DNA of 64,000 nucleotides, taken from contig JAHJTN010000017.1 of NCBI GenBank assembly GCA_018829465.1, positions 62,001 to 126,000 on the forward strand, read 5' to 3'. A model generated the notes under the pieces. It saw nothing but the letters and a program-made list of their open reading frames with translations. It searched no databases and was not told the origin of the DNA. The position numbers were made by a program, and so were the translations under genes. This DNA comes from Bacteroidota bacterium. Its GTDB lineage: Bacteria; Bacteroidota; Bacteroidia; Flavobacteriales; Flavobacteriaceae. Shown in pieces: positions 25,422-34,700 of this stretch (its first letter is position 1; the number at the start of each line of letters is the position of its first letter).

Positions 25422-25770
25422 AAATGTAAATTTTAGATACAGCAACTGATTCAATCCAATAGAAATAGAAGCAAGAAATTTGATAGTTAAATGCATTTCT
25501 GCATTCTCATTAAAAATTAACCTTCAATAAAACAGTCAACTGAAAACGAAAAGAAATTTGCAAGCAAAATGTCAATAGCTTCAAAAGAAGCACGATAAGT
25601 TCAATATTGGCTAAAACTATTGGATAAATCAGATATAACTAAAATCTCGGTAAAAGAACATGTAAGTCAGATGGAAGATATCATAAAATATCTTTTCAAG
25701 AATTATTATAACATCAAAAAGAACCATTTGAGTCATTCAAAATTTATAATTTATCATACAAAATTTTATT
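25422..25770. other. Intergenic gap inside the beta-oxidation operon
   Basis: A 349-bp gap between the FadN-type gene and thiolase, unusually large for this operon. Its right half contains the remnant of a four-helix-bundle protein gene (25521-25700). The left part has no recognisable gene or terminator. A -7-like box is not obvious close to the thiolase start. Confidence 0.5.
25521..25700 (+). pseudogene. Remnant of a four-helix-bundle (S23, 23S rRNA intervening-sequence) protein
   Basis: One plus-strand frame reads PSIKQSTENEKKFASKMSI, then ASKEAR, a TAA stop at 25596-25598, then VQYWLKLLDKSDITKIS and VKEHVSQMEDIIKYLFK. This matches the second half of four-helix-bundle proteins (typical pattern: K-M-S-I-A-x-K-E-A-R-x-T-x-Y-W-L-x-L-L). 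The N-terminal half is not recognisable and the frame has no start. It therefore looks like a decayed, truncated copy. Such genes occur inside 23S rRNA and as dispersed single genes in Bacteroidota. Confidence 0.68.
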
Positions 25771-26952
25771 ATGAAAACAGCCTATATCGTAAAAGCATAC
25801 AGAACAGCAGTTGGAAAAGCTCCCAAAGGGGTTTTTAGATTTAAAAGAACAGATGAATTGGCCGCAGAAACCATTCAATTCATGATGGAATCGCTTCCGG
25901 AACTAGACAAATCCCGAATCGACGATGTGATAGTCGGAAATGCCATGCCCGAAGGTGCACAAGGACTCAATATGGCGCGTTTGATTTCGTTGATGGGACT
26001 CAAAACCATTGACGTTCCCGGCGTGACCGTAAATAGGTTTTGTTCGTCCGGCTTGGAAACCATTGCAATGGCTACGGCCAAAATTCAATCCGGTATGGCA
26101 TCGTGTATTATAGCCGGAGGCGCAGAAAGTATGAGCGCAGTGCCTATGACGGGTTTTAAAACCGAACTCAACTACGATTTGGTTAAATCGGGTCATGAAG
26201 ACTATTATTGGGGCATGGGCAACACCGCAGAAGCAGTGGCCAACGATTTTAAAGTGTCTAGAGAAGACCAAGACACTTTTGCCTATCACTCTCATATGAA
26301 AGCACTCAAGGCACAAGCAGAGGGTAAATTTGACGACCAGATTGTACCCATCAAAGTAGAACAAATCTATGTTGATGAAAATGGCAAGAAAGCTTCAAAA
26401 ACTTATACCGTTTCCAAAGACGAAGGTCCCAGAGCCGGTACAAGTTTAGAAGCCTTAGCCGGACTCAAGCCGGTTTTTGCCGCCGGTGGAAGCGTCACGG
26501 CAGGAAACTCCTCTCAAATGAGTGATGGTGCTGCTTTTGTGATGGTAATGTCTGAGGACATGGTAAAAGAACTCAACCTGAAACCCATTGCCAGATTGGT
26601 CAACTACGCGGCTGCGGGTGTTGAACCCCGCATCATGGGAATGGGACCTGTAAAAGCCATCCCCAAAGCTTTAAAATTGGCGGGGATGAAACTCAAAGAC
26701 ATTGAACTTATAGAACTCAACGAAGCTTTCGCATCGCAGTCGCTGGCCGTTATGCGTGAGTTAGACATAGACCAAAGCATCGTGAATGTCAATGGAGGTG
26801 CCATTGCTTTAGGACATCCGCTGGGCTGTACAGGTGCTAAACTCTCTGTTCAAATTTTTGACGAATTGAAAAGGCAGCAGAAGAAATACGGCATGGTGAC
26901 TATGTGTGTAGGTACAGGACAAGGTGCGGCAGGCATTTATGAAATGATGTAA
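25771..26952 (+). CDS. Acetyl-CoA C-acyltransferase (3-ketoacyl-CoA thiolase)
   Basis: The 393-residue thiolase has the acyl-accepting Cys91 in NRFCSSGLETIAMA, the GGAIALGHPLGCTGA histidine loop, and the C-terminal general acid/base Cys379 in MCVGTGQGAAGIY. It cleaves 3-ketoacyl-CoA with CoA to release acetyl-CoA, the last beta-oxidation step. The short N-terminal KSRIDDVIVGNAMPEGAQGLNMAR loop resembles FadA/FadI rather than biosynthetic acetoacetyl-CoA thiolases. The acyl-CoA dehydrogenase gene follows 33 bp downstream. Confidence 0.94.
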   Translation: MKTAYIVKAYRTAVGKAPKGVFRFKRTDELAAETIQFMMESLPELDKSRIDDVIVGNAMPEGAQGLNMARLISLMGLKTIDVPGVTVNRFCSSGLETIAMATAKIQSGMASCIIAGGAESMSAVPMTGFKTELNYDLVKSGHEDYYWGMGNTAEAVANDFKVSREDQDTFAYHSHMKALKAQAEGKFDDQIVPIKVEQIYVDENGKKASKTYTVSKDEGPRAGTSLEALAGLKPVFAAGGSVTAGNSSQMSDGAAFVMVMSEDMVKELNLKPIARLVNYAAAGVEPRIMGMGPVKAIPKALKLAGMKLKDIELIELNEAFASQSLAVMRELDIDQSIVNVNGGAIALGHPLGCTGAKLSVQIFDELKRQQKKYGMVTMCVGTGQGAAGIYEMM

Positions 26953-26985
26953 ACACAAGAACTAAAAATCAAATCAAAATATAAA

Positions 26986-28788
26986 ATGGAAACTAAAGAC
27001 AAAAACATTACACGTGGTGGCCAATTTCTGGTTAGAGAAACACCATGCGAGGAAATTTTCACACCCGAAGATTTTTCCGAGGAGCAAGTCATGATGAAAG
27101 AAGCCGTTAAAGAGTTTATCGACAGAGAAATTTGGCCAAACAAAGACCGCTTCGAGAAAAAAGATTACGCTTTTACAGAATCTTCTATGCGCAAAGCCGG
27201 CGAGCTCGGATTTTTGGGTGTTACCGTTCCCGAAGCTTATGGCGGACTCGGTATGGGATTTGTTTCAACCATGCTGGTTTGCGATTATATCTCCGGAGCC
27301 ACCGGTTCTTTTTCAACGGCTTTTGGTGCGCATACCGGTATAGGTACGCTGCCTATTTTGCTTTACGGCAACGAAGCACAAAAACAAAAATACGTACCCA
27401 AGTTGGCCACAGGCGAGTGGTTTGGTGCCTACTGCCTCACCGAGCCCGGCGCAGGTTCTGATGCCAATAGCGGCAAAACTAAAGCCGTGTTGACAGAAGA
27501 TGGAAAGCACTACAAAATTAGTGGTCAAAAAATGTGGATTTCCAATGCAGGTTTTTGTAAACTGTTTATTGTATTTGCGCGTATTGAAGACGACAAAAAT
27601 ATCACCGGTTTTATCGTAGAAAACGATCCGGAAAACGGCATCACCATGAACGAAGAGGAGCACAAGCTCGGCATCCGTGCATCTTCTACGCGCCAGGTTT
27701 TTTTTAACGACACCCTGGTACCAGTTGAAAATATGCTTTCGGAACGTGGAAATGGTTTTAAAATCGCTATGAACGCACTTAATGTGGGTAGAATCAAATT
27801 GGCTGCGGCCTGCTTGGATGCGCAGAGACGTGTGATTTCCAACGCAGTCGCCTATGCCAATGAACGCGTTCAATTTAAAACACCCATTGCACAATTTGGT
27901 GCCATAAAATACAAATTAGCCGAAATGGCTACCAACTGTTTTGTTGGTGAATCAGCCTGTTATCGAGCAGCTAAAAACATAGAAGACCGCATAGCTATTC
28001 GAATTGCAGAAGGAAATTCGCATCAAGAAGCCGAACTTAAAGGCGTAGAAGAATACGCTATCGAATGTTCTATACTAAAGGTAGCCGTTTCAGAAGATAT
28101 CCAAAATTGTGCAGATGAAGGCATACAAATTTTTGGCGGTATGGGCTTTTCAGAAGATACACCTATGGAAGCAGCGTGGCGTGATGCCCGTATATCACGC
28201 ATTTATGAAGGCACAAATGAGATCAACAGAATGTTGTCTGTTGGCATGCTTATCAAAAAAGGCATGCGTGGCCATGTAGATTTACTCGGACCTGCCACGG
28301 CTGTCGGAAAAGAGTTGACCGGCGTTCCTTCTTTTGAAACACCAGATTACAGTCAACCACTGGCCGAAGAAAAAGACATGTTGGTCAAACTCAAAAAAGC
28401 TTTGTTGATGATAGCCGGAAGTGCGGTGCAGAAGTTTGGTGCCGAATTCGAATCGCACCAACAAATACTGTTGAATTGCTCCGATGTTTTGATTGAAATT
28501 TACATGGCAGAATCTGCCGTTTTACGCGCAGAAAAATTGGCCAAAAAAGAAGGAGAAGCCAAAGCGACTGACTTTATCAATATGGCAAAATTATATTTGT
28601 ACCACGCTGTAGATTTGGTGGAAAGCAAAGGAAAAGAAGCCATAGTGTCATTTACAAGCGGAGATGAGCAAAAAGTTATGTTGATGGGGTTGAAACGCTT
28701 TACCAAATATACAAACCAACCCAATGTAGCCGACTTGCGTACAGCCATAGCCGATAAGGTAATCTCGGAAAACAGTTATTGCTTTTAG
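26986..28788 (+). CDS. Acyl-CoA dehydrogenase with C-terminal extension (VLCAD-like)
   Basis: The 600-residue protein has an ordinary acyl-CoA dehydrogenase core of about 400 residues. Landmarks are FVSTMLVCDYISGATGSFSTAF, GAYCLTEPGAGSDANSGKTKA, KMWISNAGFC, the QIFGGMGFSEDTPMEAAWRD stretch and the IYEGTNEINR end. A further ~170-residue helical C-terminal domain follows, as in very-long-chain enzymes (VLCAD/ACAD9) and B. subtilis FadE. It is FAD-dependent and makes trans-2-enoyl-CoA, passing electrons to an electron-transfer flavoprotein. It is the last gene of the block and is followed by a strong palindromic terminator. Confidence 0.94.
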   Translation: METKDKNITRGGQFLVRETPCEEIFTPEDFSEEQVMMKEAVKEFIDREIWPNKDRFEKKDYAFTESSMRKAGELGFLGVTVPEAYGGLGMGFVSTMLVCDYISGATGSFSTAFGAHTGIGTLPILLYGNEAQKQKYVPKLATGEWFGAYCLTEPGAGSDANSGKTKAVLTEDGKHYKISGQKMWISNAGFCKLFIVFARIEDDKNITGFIVENDPENGITMNEEEHKLGIRASSTRQVFFNDTLVPVENMLSERGNGFKIAMNALNVGRIKLAAACLDAQRRVISNAVAYANERVQFKTPIAQFGAIKYKLAEMATNCFVGESACYRAAKNIEDRIAIRIAEGNSHQEAELKGVEEYAIECSILKVAVSEDIQNCADEGIQIFGGMGFSEDTPMEAAWRDARISRIYEGTNEINRMLSVGMLIKKGMRGHVDLLGPATAVGKELTGVPSFETPDYSQPLAEEKDMLVKLKKALLMIAGSAVQKFGAEFESHQQILLNCSDVLIEIYMAESAVLRAEKLAKKEGEAKATDFINMAKLYLYHAVDLVESKGKEAIVSFTSGDEQKVMLMGLKRFTKYTNQPNVADLRTAIADKVISENSYCF

Positions 28789-28818
28789 GTCTTTGACGTT
28801 TTAGTTGGGATGTATAAT

Positions 28819-28851
28819 AAACCTGAAAGGTTTTCAAAACCTTTCAGGTTT
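28819..28851 (+). terminator. Intrinsic, bidirectional terminator after the beta-oxidation genes
   Basis: AAACCTGAAAGGTTTT (28819-28834) and AAAACCTTTCAGGTTT (28836-28851) are perfect 16-bp arms around one base. The outer 12 bp form the stem, with A/T flanks on both strands. It begins 30 nt after the dehydrogenase stop. Palindromes of the ACCTTTCAGGT kind are, from memory, common between genes in Flavobacteriia. A weaker CTCG/CGAG hairpin with a seven-T run follows at 28916-28940. Confidence 0.85.
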
Positions 28852-29040
28852 TTACGATTTAAAAAATGATCTAACTTGTTGACTGTATATAATTTAAAAA
28901 TAAAAGTAACACCTTCTCGTGTATAGTCGAGGGTTTTTTTGCCTTTAAAGTCTTTTAGAAATTACCTCAACCGCACGACTTTATATCACGCTGCTTTTCT
29001 TTTGCGCAACAATTGTAATTAACAAAATTCCTAAATTCAT

Positions 29041-29048
29041 TACATTTG
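29041..29048 (+). promoter_or_regulatory. -7 box of the phosphoglucomutase-ABC exporter operon
   Basis: TACATTTG matches TAnnTTTG perfectly and lies 19 nt before the ATG. A TTG at 29013-29015 is 25 nt upstream, slightly beyond the usual spacing. Confidence 0.45.
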
Positions 29049-29067
29049 CCTAAACCAAAAAAAATTC

Positions 29068-30801
29068 ATGGCAATTTTGAATGCAGACATCATAGACCGC
29101 GCGCAAAAATGGCTTAGCGAACCTTTTGATACAAATACACAAAGCGAAGTTCAAAAACTCATTATCAACGACAACAAAGCTCTTGCCGAGGCCTTCTATC
29201 AAAATTTAGAATTTGGCACCGGCGGGATGCGTGGTATTATGGGTGTTGGCACCAATCGAATAAACAAATACACGCTTGGCAAAAATACCCAAGGAATCGC
29301 CAATTATATGGCACAACAATTTCCCAGCAAAAAACTGCGTGTGGCCATCGCTTATGACTGTCGCCACAACAGCCAAAACCTGGCTAAAGTTGTTGCCGAT
29401 GTTTTTTCGGCCAACGGCATAAATGTTTACCTGTTTTCAGACATGCGTCCCACACCCGTTTTGTCATTTGCCGTGAAATACTTGCAATGCCAATGTGGTA
29501 TCGTTTTAACAGCCTCGCACAATCCGCCGGAGTACAACGGCTACAAAGTGTATTGGGAAGATGGTGGGCAACTCGTGCCGCCTCATGACGCCGCTATCAT
29601 ACAGATGATAGAATCACTCGATTACAATCAGATACTTTTTGAACCGCAAGCAGATAAGATCCATTATATAAATCAAGAAGTAGATGATGCTTTTATAGCT
29701 TCGTCATTGAAGCATGCCCGTTTTGATTTGGCTTCAGAAGTTCGGAAAAATCTAAAAATCGTATTTACTTCTTTACATGGCACTTCCATCAAAACCGTAC
29801 CGCAAACCTTAGAAAAAGCAGGTTATTCACAAGTGCATATCGTTCCCGAACAGGCAGTGCCCAACGGCGATTTTCCAACTGTCAAATCGCCTAATCCGGA
29901 AGAGCCAGAAGCACTGGCTATGGCACTTGATCTGGCAGATAAAACACATGCAGATATCGTGATTGGTACCGACCCCGATTCGGATAGACTCGGCATTGCC
30001 GTAAGAGATTTGAACGGTAAAATGCATTTGCTCAACGGCAACCAGACCATGGTGCTCATGACACATGCGCTACTCGAGGATTGGAAACAAAAGGGGAAAA
30101 TTACCGGAAGTGAATTTATTGGTTCAACCATAGTGTCAACACCCATGATGCTTGAATTGGCAACAGCCTATGGTGTGGAGTGCAAAGTTGGACTTACCGG
30201 CTTTAAATGGATTGCTAAGATGATTAAGGATTTTCCCGAACTCACTTTTATTGGAGGCGGGGAGGAAAGCTTTGGTTTTATGGTGGGCGATGCAGTAAGA
30301 GACAAAGACGCTGTGGCTGCCACCTTGCTCATCTGCGAGATAGCTGCGCGCGCCAAACAACAAGGCAAAACTGTTTTTGAAAACCTCATTTCGTTATATA
30401 CACAATTTGGTTTCTACAAAGAAAGATTGATTTCCATCACCAAAAAAGGCATAGAAGGCGCTAGAGAAATCAAACAAATGATGGTAGATTTACGCGAAAA
30501 TCCATTAAAGGAAATTAATGGGCAAACGGTTGTTTGTATTGAAGATTATCAAAATTCAACGGCCAAAAATTTAATTTCGAATGAAGCTGAAGTGCTTGAC
30601 ATTCCCCAATCAAACGTGTTGATTTATTACTTGGCTGACGGCAGCAAAATTTGTGCACGACCAAGCGGTACAGAACCCAAAATAAAGTTTTATTTTAGCG
30701 TAAATACTTCTTTGGAAGATGTTGCGCAATATGGGGAAACGGAAGCATTGCTCGAAGCCCGCATAGACCGCATCATCGCCGACCTCAAACTAAACGCATG
30801 A
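29068..30801 (+). CDS. Phospho-sugar mutase (phosphoglucomutase/phosphomannomutase, PgcA type)
   Basis: The 577-residue alpha-D-phosphohexomutase has GTGGMRGIMGVGTNRIN at the start and the phosphoserine loop TASHNPPEYNGYKVYW. The metal loop is GTDPDSDRLGIAV, the sugar loop GGGEESFGFMVGD, and the phosphate-binding end RPSGTEPKIKFYF. It interconverts glucose 1- and 6-phosphate, or the mannose equivalents. The length and sequence resemble B. subtilis PgcA and eukaryotic PGM2 rather than E. coli Pgm. It links hexose phosphate to glycogen (glgA at 46740). The ABC exporter gene overlaps its stop by 4 bp. Confidence 0.93.
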   Translation: MAILNADIIDRAQKWLSEPFDTNTQSEVQKLIINDNKALAEAFYQNLEFGTGGMRGIMGVGTNRINKYTLGKNTQGIANYMAQQFPSKKLRVAIAYDCRHNSQNLAKVVADVFSANGINVYLFSDMRPTPVLSFAVKYLQCQCGIVLTASHNPPEYNGYKVYWEDGGQLVPPHDAAIIQMIESLDYNQILFEPQADKIHYINQEVDDAFIASSLKHARFDLASEVRKNLKIVFTSLHGTSIKTVPQTLEKAGYSQVHIVPEQAVPNGDFPTVKSPNPEEPEALAMALDLADKTHADIVIGTDPDSDRLGIAVRDLNGKMHLLNGNQTMVLMTHALLEDWKQKGKITGSEFIGSTIVSTPMMLELATAYGVECKVGLTGFKWIAKMIKDFPELTFIGGGEESFGFMVGDAVRDKDAVAATLLICEIAARAKQQGKTVFENLISLYTQFGFYKERLISITKKGIEGAREIKQMMVDLRENPLKEINGQTVVCIEDYQNSTAKNLISNEAEVLDIPQSNVLIYYLADGSKICARPSGTEPKIKFYFSVNTSLEDVAQYGETEALLEARIDRIIADLKLNA

Positions 30802-32627
30802 CCTATTTTAAAAAAATATTTCGCTTTGCCTTGCCCTACAAGCGCTTTGCATATCTGAACATCTTTTTCAATATATTGTTTGCCTTTTTTGGCACCTTGG
30901 CTTTTATTTCGCTCATTCCGATGCTAAAAGTGCTTTTCGGACAGGAAGAAAAAGTGTTCGTAAAACCGGTTTATGAAGGATTGATGCAAATCAAACCCTT
31001 TGCAGAAAACTACATGAACTATTTTATCACAACTACCAATGCCCAATACGGTGTGGAGATTACCCTGCTGATCTTGGTGTCGTTGGTCATTGGATTGTTT
31101 TTGCTAAAAAATATGTGCAGCTATTTTGCCATGTATTTTATCACTTTTTTGCGCAATGGCGTACTGCGCGATATACGAAACAGCATGTACAAAAAAGTAG
31201 TCGATTTGCCGGTTGCCTATTTTTCAGAGAAACGCAAAGGCGATGTCATGGCGAGAATGTCGTCTGATGTACTGGAAATTCAACATTCATTTTTGTCAAT
31301 TTTAGAACTCATCGTTCGGGAGCCACTTACCATTTTGTTTACAGTTTTTGCGATGTTCGTGATGAGTGTCAAACTCACGCTATTTGTGTTTATTTTCATA
31401 CCAATATCGGGCATTATTATCTCGCAAATTGGTAAATCGCTTAAAAAGAAATCCGATTTGGCACAAAAAGAACAGGGATATTTTTTGTCGATTATTGACG
31501 AAACCCTCACCGGATTAAAGGTAATCAAAGGTTTTAATGCTGAAAATTATTTTAATGACAAATTTAGAAGCTCCACCGGTCGATTCTTCCGAATTTCAAA
31601 TAAAATTCTTCACAAACAAAACCTATCCGGGCCAACCACAGAGTTTTTAGGCATTTTGGTGATTGCCGTTCTGCTTTGGTATGGCGGCAATTTGGTGCTT
31701 GTTGAACAATCATTTGACGGTGCCGTCTTTATTCCTTATATGGGTTTGGCCTACAACATCCTTACGCCTGCCAAACAAATCTCTAAAGCATCTTATAGTG
31801 TTAAAAAAGGAAACGCCGCCGCCGAGCGCGTCCTTGAAATATTAGAAGAAGTGAATCCGATAGCCAGTTCGTCAGGATCTATAGAAAAATGTGATTTTGA
31901 AAAAGCCATCGTGTTTGACAAGGTCAATTTTAAATACGAAGAAGACTGGGTTTTAAAAGACTTTTCCCTCGAAATTCCCAAAGGTAAAACGGTGGCGTTG
32001 GTAGGACAGTCGGGGAGTGGCAAGAGCACCTTGGCCAATCTTTTACTGCGTTTTTACGATGTCAACAATGGCAGAATAGCCATAGATGGCATAGATCTTC
32101 GCGATATGCACCTGAAATGTCTTCGCGGGTTGATGGGTTTGGTAACCCAAGATTCTATTTTGTTTAACGATACGGTTAAAGCAAATGTGGCCCTCGGACT
32201 TACTGATGTTTCGGATGAAGCGGTCATTGACGCTTTAAAAGTTGCCAACGCTTATGAGTTTGTTAAAAACTTGCCCAAAGGGATTTATACCAACATTGGC
32301 GACAGCGGTAACAAACTTTCCGGTGGCCAAAAACAACGACTCAGCATCGCGCGAGCCGTTTTGAAAAATCCACCCATCATGGTGTTGGACGAGGCTACTT
32401 CGGCACTCGATACAGAAAGTGAGCAACTGGTTCAACAAGCCTTAGAAAACATGATGCAAAACAGAACTTCTGTTGTCATAGCGCATCGGCTGTCAACCAT
32501 TCAAAATGCAGATTTGATAGTGGTACTCAGCAAAGGAAAAATCGTAGAAAAAGGAACGCACGAAAGTCTGCTTGCTGAAAAAGGGATTTATGAAAAACTG
32601 GTCAACATGCAGAGGCTAGAAAGCTGA
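30798..32627 (+). CDS. ABC exporter, fused permease and ATPase (MsbA-like)
   Basis: The 609-residue half-transporter has a six-helix membrane domain (~15-330) and a C-terminal ATPase. ATPase landmarks are Walker A GQSGSGKST, Q-loop VTQDSILFND, signature LSGGQKQRLSIARA, Walker B IMVLDEATSALD and switch IAHRLSTI. It works as a dimer to flip lipids or export amphipathic compounds. MsbA-like lipid A export and multidrug export are both possible. The ATG overlaps the mutase stop (ATGA), indicating translational coupling. Confidence 0.9.
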   Translation: MTYFKKIFRFALPYKRFAYLNIFFNILFAFFGTLAFISLIPMLKVLFGQEEKVFVKPVYEGLMQIKPFAENYMNYFITTTNAQYGVEITLLILVSLVIGLFLLKNMCSYFAMYFITFLRNGVLRDIRNSMYKKVVDLPVAYFSEKRKGDVMARMSSDVLEIQHSFLSILELIVREPLTILFTVFAMFVMSVKLTLFVFIFIPISGIIISQIGKSLKKKSDLAQKEQGYFLSIIDETLTGLKVIKGFNAENYFNDKFRSSTGRFFRISNKILHKQNLSGPTTEFLGILVIAVLLWYGGNLVLVEQSFDGAVFIPYMGLAYNILTPAKQISKASYSVKKGNAAAERVLEILEEVNPIASSSGSIEKCDFEKAIVFDKVNFKYEEDWVLKDFSLEIPKGKTVALVGQSGSGKSTLANLLLRFYDVNNGRIAIDGIDLRDMHLKCLRGLMGLVTQDSILFNDTVKANVALGLTDVSDEAVIDALKVANAYEFVKNLPKGIYTNIGDSGNKLSGGQKQRLSIARAVLKNPPIMVLDEATSALDTESEQLVQQALENMMQNRTSVVIAHRLSTIQNADLIVVLSKGKIVEKGTHESLLAEKGIYEKLVNMQRLES

Positions 32628-32658
32628 TGTATTCAAAGCCCCGGAGGTTTGGTTAAAA

Positions 32659-33270
32659 TTATTTTTTAGCGGTGTTGCTATACTTGTTTTTGTTGATTTC
32701 ATCCTGCAATCTTCGCATGGCTTTCTGTTCGCGCTCCATAGCCCTAGCTCGGTAAGAATCAAATTCTTCTTCCAAATTTTTCAATGCTTCTTGCGCATTG
32801 CGCGTATGTACATGACTTTGCTTGAACCGAGCCAAATAAAAGAAAAAGAGCCCGGCTACAACTATGATTAAGGACCACATCACAAAACGGTAAGCATTTT
32901 TGTGCATGTCTAAAAATCCTAAAAAACCTATAGAATTTTGCGCCTGTTGGGTGTCTGCCAATTGTTTGGTTAAATCTGAATTGGAATTTTGTAAATCAGC
33001 TATTTGCGCTGTTTGATTGCTAATTTGATTTTGAAAATCATTTACTTGGGTTTGTAAGGCTGCTATTGAATCGGAAATGTTTTTTTGCAAGTCCAACAAC
33101 CATGTTTTTTTAGCAACTTCGTATTCTTGGTAGTTGCCGGATTTTCTGTATAACTCTTCAAACTGCTGATCGATAGTCAGGTTCTCTGCGTTTGGGTCGG
33201 TTTCGGCTGTTTGCCCGGATGCGATTAGAAAGCATCCAAACAAAAAGGTAGATAATAAAAGTTTTTTCAT
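32659..33270 (-). CDS. Exported coiled-coil protein with a single central transmembrane segment
   Basis: The 203-residue protein has a signal peptide (MKKLLLSTFLFGCFLIASG). Next comes an acidic region and a coiled coil rich in Gln/Asn heptads (~65-110, with SIAALQTQVNDFQNQISNQT). One membrane helix follows (~128-147, FVMWSLIIVVAGLFFFYLA), then a charged cytosolic helix (NLEEEFDSYRARAMEREQK). Similar proteins exist in Bacteroidota, and I recall some being mislabelled as tRNA methyltransferase; no such domain is visible. Function unknown. It is convergent with the ABC exporter and divergent from the CPBP protease. Confidence 0.7.
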   Translation of the reverse strand: MKKLLLSTFLFGCFLIASGQTAETDPNAENLTIDQQFEELYRKSGNYQEYEVAKKTWLLDLQKNISDSIAALQTQVNDFQNQISNQTAQIADLQNSNSDLTKQLADTQQAQNSIGFLGFLDMHKNAYRFVMWSLIIVVAGLFFFYLARFKQSHVHTRNAQEALKNLEEEFDSYRARAMEREQKAMRRLQDEINKNKYSNTAKK

Positions 33271-33398
33271 TTGTTATTGTGTTAAATTTGGGGTACTCCA
33301 AAGGAACGAAAAAAAATAAAAAAACGTATGTAACATTTTGTTTTTTTTAAACTTATAGGTGAAAGAATTCAATCAAACCCTTTGTAAATAAATATTTT

Positions 33399-34385
33399 AT
33401 GGATTTTATTGCGCAGGCAAACCCTTTTAAACGCTCTATTTGGACTTATATAGGTGGATTTTTAGTGACCTTCGTGTTAGCCCAATTTGTCGGGTCAATT
33501 CCAATACTTGGTTTTATGGCTTATTACACTGCCAAAGGAAAAACTATAACAGATCCTTTCGAGCTATCAGGTTTTATCGGTCCTAATCCGTTTTTAGCAC
33601 TCATTTTAATCACCTTTGTGGCATCCATGATTGCCTTGATTTTTTGGGTACGAAAATTACACGGTCAACCTTTGCTCAACCTCATCACGGCGCGCAAAAA
33701 AATAGATTGGCGACGCATCCGCTTTGCTTTTTCCCTATGGGGCATTGTCATTGTGGCACTTACGCTGCTGGATTATTATGAGAATCCGCAGGATTATTTA
33801 ATCAATTTCAAACCTTTACCTTTTTTTGGGCTCTTGCTGATTGCGGTTGTATTTATTCCCATACAAACTTCTTTTGAAGAATTGTTTTTTCGCGGTTATT
33901 TAATGCAAGGCGTGGGATTGGTTTCCGGAAAAAGATGGGTGGCTTTGTTGGTCACTTCATTAATATTTGGCTTGTTGCACCTCGGCAACCCGGAAATTGC
34001 CAAGCTAGGCTATAGTGCAATTTTGATATACATCGCCATGGGTTTCTTCTTTGGCATCATCACACTGATGGATGAAGGCACCGAATTGGCGCTTGGCTTT
34101 CACGCGGTGAATAATTTAGCGACTGCTTTGCTCGTGACAGCCAACTGGACAGCTTTTCAAACAGAGTCTATTTTAATAGACATTTCTGAACCCGATTTAA
34201 GTTACCAATACCTCTCTTTAATTCCGTTGGTTGTCATCACTTTTATTTTTGCAAAAAAATTCCATTGGACACATTGGCGCATGAAATTATTCGGCGAAGT
34301 TGTAATTACCGAACCCTATTTACGCGAAGCATTTAACCACCAACCCGTTTCACCCGAAAACCCTGATCCGTCAGAAAAAGCATAA
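33399..34385 (+). CDS. CPBP-family intramembrane metalloprotease (Abi/Rce1-like)
   Basis: The 328-residue protein has about eight membrane segments and the three CPBP motifs in order: TSFEELFFRGYLMQG with the Glu-Glu pair and Arg, FGLLHLGNPE with a His, and GFHAVNNL with a second His. These residues form the catalytic metal site of Rce1-type proteases. In bacteria the family is linked to bacteriocin self-immunity or unknown membrane processing. The 3' end overlaps the convergent SUI1-like gene by 53 bp. Confidence 0.88.
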   Translation: MDFIAQANPFKRSIWTYIGGFLVTFVLAQFVGSIPILGFMAYYTAKGKTITDPFELSGFIGPNPFLALILITFVASMIALIFWVRKLHGQPLLNLITARKKIDWRRIRFAFSLWGIVIVALTLLDYYENPQDYLINFKPLPFFGLLLIAVVFIPIQTSFEELFFRGYLMQGVGLVSGKRWVALLVTSLIFGLLHLGNPEIAKLGYSAILIYIAMGFFFGIITLMDEGTELALGFHAVNNLATALLVTANWTAFQTESILIDISEPDLSYQYLSLIPLVVITFIFAKKFHWTHWRMKLFGEVVITEPYLREAFNHQPVSPENPDPSEKA

Positions 34386-34686
34386 TTTTTTCACGTTGGT
34401 TTCCTTGTATGATAACATCGCCTTCTTTGACCGAACCACCCACACCACAGTGGTTTTTGAGTTGTTTGGCCAGGTTTTTTAAATCTTCATCCGTACCCAC
34501 AAATCCTTTGATGACGGTTACGGTTTTACCACCGCGTCCTTTGCTACTGAAATGTGCTTCCAGTTTTTGCATTGCATTCTCAGGAGTTTCTATAGGTGTT
34601 TCTTCGGTGGGTGGTACAAAATCTTGGTTGGTGGAATATACAAAACCACCGAGATCTTCCAATCCTATTTTTTTTGGTTTTGCCAT
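34333..34686 (-). CDS. Translation initiation factor SUI1/eIF1-like protein (YciH family)
   Basis: From an ATG at 34686 the protein is 117 residues: MAKPKKIGLEDLGGFVYSTN. The SUI1 domain fills the C-terminal half: GRGGKTVTVIKGFVGTDEDL, LAKQLKNHCGVGGSVKEGDV and IQGNQREKIMLFL. Bacterial YciH proteins resemble eukaryotic eIF1 and can affect start-codon fidelity; their physiological role is not settled. The open frame extends upstream to 34812, but the ATG matches the family and follows the amidinotransferase stop by 14 bp. The last 53 bp are antisense to the CPBP gene. Confidence 0.9.
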   Translation of the reverse strand: MAKPKKIGLEDLGGFVYSTNQDFVPPTEETPIETPENAMQKLEAHFSSKGRGGKTVTVIKGFVGTDEDLKNLAKQLKNHCGVGGSVKEGDVIIQGNQREKIMLFLTDQGFRVKRVGG

Positions 34687-34700
34687 AAATATATTTTGGT

